Shown here: positions 21,492 to 26,135 of the stretch, in pieces
Layout of the letters: each line of letters opens with the position of its first letter
Numbering within the stretch: position 1 is the stretch's first letter
Assembly (NCBI GenBank): GCA_030745285.1
Contig: JASLOV010000095.1
Coordinates: forward strand, 1 to 26,135
Source: Dehalococcoidia bacterium
GTDB taxonomy: Bacteria; Chloroflexota; Dehalococcoidia; UBA2979
Direction of reading: 5' to 3'
DNA length: 26,135 bases
Position numbers and translations under genes: made by a program
Notes under the pieces: model-generated
The model's input: only the letters and a program-made list of their open reading frames with translations
Databases searched by the model: none
What the model was told of the DNA's origin: nothing

Positions 21492-22688
21492 TCAGACCAC
21501 GCCCGCTTCGTGCAGTGCTGCGACGGCGGCCGCGTCGTACCCCAGCCCGGCGAGAATCTCATCCGTGTGCTCGCCCTGTTCCGGCGTCGGCCGCAGCGCG
21601 TGGTCCGGCGACGGCGTGCGCTCCAGGTTCACCGCCTGCCCAACGACGTGCGTCGAGCCGATCGACGGCGACTCCATCGGCATCGCGATCCCCAGGTGCT
21701 GCACCTGCGGGTCGGCAAAGGTCTCGTCGACGCTGTTGATTGGCCCGCAGGGCACGCCGGCGGCGTTCAGCTCGTCGATCCACTCCTGCGCCGGCCGCTT
21801 CGCGACGTGCTCGCCGATCACGTCGTTCAGCTCGTCGCGGTGTTGCGCCCGCGCCGCACCATCGCGGTAGTCCGGGTGCATCGCCAGCTCCGGCACGCCC
21901 ATCACACCACACAGCCGCTCGAACATCACGCCGCCGGATGCGGCGATGTTGATGTGGCCGTCGGTGGTCGCGAACACCCCAGTCGGGATCGCCGTCGGGT
22001 GGTTGTTGCCCGCCTGCGGGGGCACCTCCCCGCCGATCAGCCAGCGCGCCGCCTGGAAGTCGAGCATCATGATCTGGGATTCCAGCAGCGAGGTGTGCAC
22101 CCACTGCCCCTCGCCGGAGCGCTCCCGCTCGTGCAGCGCGATCAGGATGCCCTGCGCCAGCTGCAGCCCGGCCGTCACGTCCGCGATCGCGATGCCGACG
22201 CGCACCGGCCCCTGCCCCGGCAGCCCGGTGATCGACATCAGCCCGCCCATGCCCTGCGCAATCTGGTCGACGCCCGGACGTTCCCGGTACGGCCCGCTCT
22301 GCCCGAAGCCGGAGATGCTGCCGTAGATCACACGGGGATTGACCGCCCTCGCCGCCTCGTAATCGATGCCCAGCCGGTGCTTCACGCCCGGCCGGTAGTT
22401 CTCGATCACGATGTCGGCCGTCTCCACCAGCCGGAAGAAGATCTCGCGACCCTCGTCCGACTTGAGATTGAGATTGATCGCCCGCTTGTTGCGCTGCAGG
22501 TTCTGAAAGTCCGGCCCGTGGCGTGCGCCGCCCGGCCCCTCCGCCTGACCCGGCGACGGCGGTGTCTCGATCTTGATCACGTCCGCGCCCCAGTCGGCCA
22601 GCTGCCGCACCGCCGTCGGACCGGCACGCACCCGTGCCAGGTCCAGCACGACCAGGTCATCGAGCGGCAGGTAGCCATTCTCCGCCAC
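21492..22688 (-). CDS. Class III CoA-transferase (CaiB/BaiF family)
   Basis: A 398-residue protein of the family that moves CoA between carboxylic acids (formyl-CoA/oxalate, carnitine, succinyl-CoA types). Visible signatures are VLDLARVRAGPTAVRQLADW and GADVIKIETP (14-42), RNKRAINLNLKSDEGREIF (67-84), DIVIENYRPGVKHRLGIDYE (92-111), VIYGSISGFGQSGPYRERPG, and the catalytic aspartate D141 (GVDQIAQGMGGLMSITG). GVPCGPINSVDETFADPQV near the C-terminus is also typical. The substrate is not predictable. The gene runs into the frameshifted hydrolase 26 bases later, suggesting a small catabolic operon. ATG 22688 gives a standard N-terminus. Confidence 0.94.
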   Translation of the reverse strand: MAENGYLPLDDLVVLDLARVRAGPTAVRQLADWGADVIKIETPPSPGQAEGPGGARHGPDFQNLQRNKRAINLNLKSDEGREIFFRLVETADIVIENYRPGVKHRLGIDYEAARAVNPRVIYGSISGFGQSGPYRERPGVDQIAQGMGGLMSITGLPGQGPVRVGIAIADVTAGLQLAQGILIALHERERSGEGQWVHTSLLESQIMMLDFQAARWLIGGEVPPQAGNNHPTAIPTGVFATTDGHINIAASGGVMFERLCGVMGVPELAMHPDYRDGAARAQHRDELNDVIGEHVAKRPAQEWIDELNAAGVPCGPINSVDETFADPQVQHLGIAMPMESPSIGSTHVVGQAVNLERTPSPDHALRPTPEQGEHTDEILAGLGYDAAAVAALHEAGVV

Positions 22689-22834
22689 GGTTCACTCCTC
22701 GCTGCGCCGAGCCGCCCGATGCGGCGACCGGTCGCGATGATAGCCCGTGTCGGTGCGCGGCGTCGGGCCGGCCCGCGCTCAAACTGGTGGCGCGCGGTAG
22801 CATGAGCCGCCTCACGTCAACGGGAGGGGTGACC

Positions 22835-23044
22835 GTGGTTCTGCTGCAGGCGACCGACGACTTCGACGTGGAGTGGAAGCGGCCCGAAGACGCCGGCTAC
22901 CACTGGCGCTGGGACGAGATGCACAATCCGCGTCCGCTGGTGCCGATGTCGCAGGAGTTCTGGCCGATCGCCTTCAGCCGCGGGCTCGGCCCCATGCGCT
23001 TCCACATCGCGTATCGTACGGCGCGCTCACCGACCGACGAGTGA
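22835..23044 (+). CDS. Orphan N-terminal fragment resembling a PEP-utilising enzyme
   Basis: A 69-residue frame from GTG 22835, with GGGAGGGG a few bases upstream; ATG 22802 would be an alternative. It reads VEWKRPEDAGYHWRWDEMHN then PRPLVPMSQEFWPIAFSRGL. The pattern W-x-x-PEDA-x-x-x-W-x-x-D-x-MH-x-P-x-P is, to my recollection, the beginning of large PEP-utilising/phosphotransferase-like proteins common in Chloroflexota and Actinobacteria. The frame stops after about 70 residues where those proteins continue for hundreds. No remainder is visible downstream, since mscL starts 12 bases later. It may be a decayed remnant or a stand-alone small protein co-transcribed with mscL. The family call is moderate. 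Confidence 0.5.
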   Translation: MVLLQATDDFDVEWKRPEDAGYHWRWDEMHNPRPLVPMSQEFWPIAFSRGLGPMRFHIAYRTARSPTDE

Positions 23045-23055
23045 AGGAGACCGTG

Positions 23056-23469
23056 ATGTTGAATGAGTTCAAGCAGTTCCTGCTGCGGGGGAACGTGGTG
23101 GAGCTGGGCGTCGGCGTGGTGATGGGGGTGGCGTTCAAGAGCGTCGTCGACGGCCTGGTCAAGGACATCATCACGCCCCTGATCGCCGCCATCGCCGGCG
23201 AAGCAGACTTCGCCGCGCTGTTCTTCACGCTTAACGGCAGCCAGTTCATGTACGGGCATCTGATCAACGTCACCATCTCGTTCGTGATCACGGCCGCCGT
23301 CGTCTTCTTCTTCATCGTCAAGCCGATGAACCACCTCATCCAACGCTACCGCGACCAGGAGGAGCCCGCCGAGGTAACCCAGCGCAAGTGCTCGTTCTGC
23401 CGCCAGGAAATCGCCGCCAAGGCGACGCGCTGCCCGTGGTGCACGTCAGAGCTTGCTGCGACGGCGTGA
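23056..23469 (+). CDS. mscL: Large-conductance mechanosensitive channel MscL with C-terminal zinc ribbon
   Basis: Pentameric inner-membrane channel that opens under high membrane tension to release osmolytes. The 137 residues show the MscL N-terminal amphipathic helix (MLNEFKQFLLRGN), the pore helix VVELGVGVVMGVAFKSVVDG (14-33) and KDIITPLIAAI. A second helix lies at about 70-92 (LINVTISFVITAAVVFFFIV). In place of the usual ending of the cytoplasmic helical bundle there is a four-cysteine zinc-ribbon-like tail: C112, C115, C126 and C129 (KCSFCRQEIA and TRCPWCTSEL). AAGGAGA lies just before the ATG. It follows the PEP-enzyme-like fragment by 11 bases. Confidence 0.93.
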   Translation: MLNEFKQFLLRGNVVELGVGVVMGVAFKSVVDGLVKDIITPLIAAIAGEADFAALFFTLNGSQFMYGHLINVTISFVITAAVVFFFIVKPMNHLIQRYRDQEEPAEVTQRKCSFCRQEIAAKATRCPWCTSELAATA

Positions 23470-23515
23470 CAGCCCCCGTGTAGCATGCCTCAACCCGCTG
23501 AAGAAGAGCGACCTG

Positions 23516-23854
23516 ATGCCCAAGTTCATGCTGCGAGGCCAATACACGATCGGCGGCCTGGAGGGCGCGGTCCGCGAGGGCTTCGAGTCCCGCGAGGAGT
23601 ACATCCGCGAGCTCGCGGAGTCGCTCGGCGTGCAGGTCGAGACGATGTACTGGGCCTACGGCGACGACGATGTCGTCTTGATCCTCAGCAGCACCGACGA
23701 GGCCGCCGTCGTCGCGCTCTCGCTCGCCGTCAACATGAGCGGCGCGGTCCGTCTCACCACCACGCCGCTGCTCACGGCCGCGGAGATGGACGAGGCCGTG
23801 GACAAGCTGCCCGAGTACCGTCCCCCCGGCCTCGTGCTGAGGGACGACGACTAG
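23516..23854 (+). CDS. GYD domain protein
   Basis: A 112-residue cytoplasmic protein matching the GYD family pattern. An opening strand (KFMLRGQYTIGGLEGAVREG) precedes a helix with ESREEYIRELAESLGVQVET, then MYWAYGDDDVVLILSSTDEA, the GxYDxV-like core, and AAVVALSLAVNMSGAVRLTT. These are small ferredoxin-like-fold proteins of unknown function. The usual G-x-Y-D at the centre reads G-D-D-D here. The start ATG 23516 has a weak purine-rich GAAGAAGAGCG upstream. A TAGCAT at 23481-23486 could be its -10 element. Confidence 0.8.
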   Translation: MPKFMLRGQYTIGGLEGAVREGFESREEYIRELAESLGVQVETMYWAYGDDDVVLILSSTDEAAVVALSLAVNMSGAVRLTTTPLLTAAEMDEAVDKLPEYRPPGLVLRDDD

Positions 23855-23878
23855 CGCCGCCGCTGCGCCAGCCCTGGC

Positions 23879-24955
23879 TCAGACCCCGACGCGGTCCGCG
23901 AAGTACGGCATCACCAGCCGCCCGAAGTCCAGCGCGGCCTGGTCGTGCGGGTAACCGGAGAGACAGAACTCCGTGCACCCGGCGTCGATGAACTCCTGCA
24001 GCGTCGCTGCCACCTGCTCCGGGTTGCCGACGATCGAGGTGCCGGCCCCGGCCCGCACCGTACTGATTCCCGTCCAGAGGTGCGGACCGATGCGGTAATC
24101 GTCCGCCGCGGCGGCGGAAACCTGCGCCTGCTGACGCTGGTTCGCGTGGGAATCGCCTCCGGCCACCGCGGCGATGCGCTGCTTGAATTCGTCGGGAGCG
24201 CCGCTGATCAGGTCCCAGGCGGAGTCCCAGGCCTCCTCCTCGGTCTCCCGCAGGATGATCTGCAGTCGCATGCCGAAGTCCATCTCCGCCGGGTCGCGGC
24301 CCTGCGCCTCGGCGGTCGAGCGGATGTCGGCGATGATCTCGGCGATCTCCTCGGGACGCTCGCCCCAGAACAGATGGCAGTCGGCGTGCTTCGCGCTGAC
24401 CTCACGCGCCTTCGGCGAGACGCCGCCGATGTAAGAACGAGGCCGCGGCTGCTGGTAGGGCTTCGGCTGCACGAACGCCCCGCGCAGTTTGAAGTGCTTG
24501 CCGTCGTAGTCGACCGGGTGGTCGTTCGACCACACCAGCTTCATGATCTCGCAGGTCTCGTCCATCACCTCGTAGCGCTCGTCGTGCTCGTAGAAGAGCC
24601 CGTCGGCGGGCGAGGTGGTGCTGATCAGGTTGACCGCGATGCGCCCCTCCGACATCTGGTCGAAGGTCGCGATCATCTTCGCCATCAGCGTCGGCACGAT
24701 GTAGCCGGGCCGCGCCGCCACGAGCTGCTTCAGCTTCGTCGTGCGCGCCGCCACCATCGAGCAGGTCACCCAGGCCTCGTAGCAGGTCGGGTTGACCGGC
24801 ACGAGCGTGTACTCCAGGCCGGCCGTCTCGCAGGCGTCGGCCACCTCCATGAAGTGCTCGAAGCTCGGCTCCTGGTGGGCCGTCGGGTCGCCGATCCTCG
24901 TCTCGTCACCGCGGGTAGGGATGAACCACCCGAAGTGCAGTCGGTCATTGGCCAT
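23879..24955 (-). CDS. LLM-class flavin-dependent oxidoreductase (SsuD-like)
   Basis: A 358-residue luciferase-like TIM-barrel monooxygenase. Family segments are LHFGWFIPTRGDETRIGDPT, EVADACETAGLEYTLVPVNP, WVTCSMVAARTTKLKQLVAA with RPGYIVPTLMAKMIATFDQM, SEGRIAVNLISTTSPADGLF, YIGGVSPKAREVSAKHADCH with LFWGERPEEI, and SIVGNPEQVAATLQEFIDAG near the end. This layout is closest to alkanesulfonate monooxygenase SsuD, which releases sulfite from alkanesulfonates using FMNH2. No sulfonate ABC transporter or flavin reductase is adjacent, so the substrate is open. ATG 24955 has GAGGGG six bases upstream; an in-frame GTG at 24958 is too close to that site. Confidence 0.92.
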   Translation of the reverse strand: MANDRLHFGWFIPTRGDETRIGDPTAHQEPSFEHFMEVADACETAGLEYTLVPVNPTCYEAWVTCSMVAARTTKLKQLVAARPGYIVPTLMAKMIATFDQMSEGRIAVNLISTTSPADGLFYEHDERYEVMDETCEIMKLVWSNDHPVDYDGKHFKLRGAFVQPKPYQQPRPRSYIGGVSPKAREVSAKHADCHLFWGERPEEIAEIIADIRSTAEAQGRDPAEMDFGMRLQIILRETEEEAWDSAWDLISGAPDEFKQRIAAVAGGDSHANQRQQAQVSAAAADDYRIGPHLWTGISTVRAGAGTSIVGNPEQVAATLQEFIDAGCTEFCLSGYPHDQAALDFGRLVMPYFADRVGV

Positions 24956-25108
24956 CACAGTCCCCTCACCACGCCGATCGAACGCGACGGCGCCGGATCA
25001 TCCTAGCGGTTCGGCAATCGTGGCGTCTGGCCCCCTGCTCACCCTCCGCCGAGGCGCACTCCGCCCAGCGACTGTTCCTATCGGCCGAGCTGTCCGACAA
25101 TCCCCCCA

Positions 25109-25136
25109 TGCGAATCCCCTGCGAATCTCTGCGGAG
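25109..25136. repeat. Short imperfect tandem repeat before the M19-like gene
   Basis: TGCGAATCCCC (25109-25119) is followed directly by TGCGAATCTC (25120-25129) and a partial TGCGGAG that includes the Shine-Dalgarno of the next gene. The period is 10 to 11 bases. It may be chance or a helical-phased protein site. Confidence 0.35.
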
Positions 25137-25148
25137 GCCGCTCACGCG

Positions 25149-26135
25149 ATGACGTCGCCATCCCCGTCTGAACAGCTGCACCGAAGTGCCCTCGTCGTCG
25201 ACGGCACCTCATTCTTCTGCGAGGGCTGGAATGAGCGGCTGGAGATCGCCGGCGTGACCGCCTTGCAGATGACCGTGCCCTGGGTCGTCGAGGGTGCGCG
25301 CCCCGCCATCGCCCGCATCGAGGAATACTACGAGCTCGTCCGCAACGACCCCCGGCTCGGCTTCGTCACGCAGGTGGCCGACGTCCAGCGGATGAAGGAC
25401 GACGGCGGTGTCGGCTTCATCATCGGCTGCCAGGACGGCTCCATCCTCGAGGCCGACACAGGGCTGGTGGAGGTGTTCTGGCGGCTGGGCATGCGGGCGA
25501 TCCAGCTCACCTACAACGCGCGAAACCTGCTGGGCGACGGCTGCCTGGAGCCGGAGAACGCCGGGCTCTCCCAGCTCGGCCGCCGCATGATCGCCGAGTT
25601 CAACCGTGTCGGCATGCAGCTCGACCTCTCACACGTCGGCGAGCGAACGACGCTCGACGCCATCGATGTGTCGAGCCAGCCGGTCATCTTCTCGCACTCC
25701 AACCCGATCGTTCGCGCCGGCTCGCCCCGCAACATCACGGACGAACAGATCAAGAAGTGCGCCGCTCGTGGCGGCGTGATCGGCGCAACCCCGTTCGCGG
25801 CCTCGAACTGGACCGGGGGCGCCAAACCGCCCGACATCAACGACTTCGTCGGCCACGTCGAGTACATCGCCGATCTCGTCGGCATCGACCACGTCGCCTT
25901 CGGCACGGACTCCGAGGCGACGCCGGGCGCCTACCCCGTGGAGCTGCGGGCCTGGCTGCAGAAGACGTACCCGGAATCCTCCGACGCCCTCAAGGAGGCT
26001 CACCCCGGCGTCGCCACCAGCGAGGGTATCGAGAGCATGGAAGGCCTGCCCGCGGTCACCGCGAAGCTGCTCGAACGGGAGTGGTCGGACGAAGACATCC
26101 GCAAATTCCTGGGCGGCAACCTGCTGCGGGTCTAC
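25149..26135 (+). CDS. M19 dipeptidase-like protein with incomplete metal site, 3' end cut by window edge
   Basis: The frame stays open to the last base, giving 329 residues, probably nearly the full protein since the family's closing LGGNLLRVY is present. M19 features are SQLGRRMIAEFNRVGMQLDL with SHVGERT (H162), QPVIFSHSNPI (H183), SPRNITDEQI, and HVAFGTDSEA (D254). In M19 enzymes a binuclear zinc site hydrolyses dipeptides. Here the first-strand HXD motif of VVDGHND reads VVDGTSFF (T20, F22), and the bridging glutamate of GIEG reads GCQDG (Q95). Three of the usual ligands are therefore missing, so dipeptidase activity is doubtful. There is no signal peptide. GGAGG lies ten bases before the ATG. 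It is divergent from the LLM gene across about 190 bases. Confidence 0.88.
   Translation, partial: MTSPSPSEQLHRSALVVDGTSFFCEGWNERLEIAGVTALQMTVPWVVEGARPAIARIEEYYELVRNDPRLGFVTQVADVQRMKDDGGVGFIIGCQDGSILEADTGLVEVFWRLGMRAIQLTYNARNLLGDGCLEPENAGLSQLGRRMIAEFNRVGMQLDLSHVGERTTLDAIDVSSQPVIFSHSNPIVRAGSPRNITDEQIKKCAARGGVIGATPFAASNWTGGAKPPDINDFVGHVEYIADLVGIDHVAFGTDSEATPGAYPVELRAWLQKTYPESSDALKEAHPGVATSEGIESMEGLPAVTAKLLEREWSDEDIRKFLGGNLLRVY

Noticed and set aside
21405..22805. A 466-residue plus-strand frame opposite the CoA-transferase
   Set aside because: Histidine- and arginine-rich shadow; the CoA-transferase frame shows the catalytic aspartate and all family blocks.
1..26135. tRNA, rRNA, riboswitch or toxin-antitoxin genes
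   Set aside because: No stretch with the expected conserved bases or gene-pair layout was noticed; all sizeable regions are covered by protein genes.

Overview
This is a GC-rich (roughly 70% by eye), densely packed chromosomal window from an aerobic bacterium. The best guess is a member of the Chloroflexota, possibly an aerobic Dehalococcoidia-like lineage. That guess rests on gene content and family style: a system I cytochrome c maturation operon, a caa3-type oxidase with a fused cytochrome c, CtaG, and class III CoA-transferase, flavin-dependent (LLM), GYD-domain and PEP-utilising-enzyme-like genes together. No rRNA, tRNA, CRISPR, prophage or insertion sequence was seen. The longest gene-free stretch is about 210 bp.

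Left block (1-6807, minus strand): one tightly coupled cytochrome c maturation operon, transcribed ccmG-ccmE-ccmF-ccmH-ccmI-like-unknown secreted/anchored protein-ccmA-ccmB-ccmC. ccmC is cut by the window edge. Most junctions are overlaps of 1 to 4 bases. Diverging from it (7012-10931, plus strand) is coxB-coxA-coxC-coxD, a haem-copper oxidase whose subunit II carries a CuA site and a c-type haem motif. The ccm machinery would attach that haem, so the two divergent operons form one respiratory block. ctaG (CuB assembly) follows, convergent with coxD.

Middle block (12079-18166): glutamine-dependent NAD synthetase, which appears to start at a CUG codon behind a strong Shine-Dalgarno and a 21-bp palindrome. 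Next is a three-gene minus-strand operon with 4-base overlaps, coding a DegT-like protein, a ROK-like protein and a small acidic protein. The DegT-like and ROK-like proteins have both lost the residues that define catalysis in their families. Then come a Rossmann/DUF2520 protein and an atypical dihydropteroate synthase.

Right block (18199-26135): MFS transporter; D-2-hydroxyacid dehydrogenase; a REP-like palindrome; an alpha/beta hydrolase broken by a one-base frameshift with a 13-bp duplication at its stop codon; a class III CoA-transferase; an orphan N-terminal fragment of a PEP-utilising enzyme; MscL with a C-terminal zinc ribbon; a GYD-domain protein; an LLM flavin-dependent oxidoreductase; and a partial M19 dipeptidase-like protein lacking part of its metal site.

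The strongest candidates for something undescribed are the DegT-like/pseudo-ROK/acidic-protein operon (13888-16263), with direct repeats around its promoter, and the nadE leader (CUG start plus palindrome). All family assignments come from reading motifs in the translations; no database search was possible.
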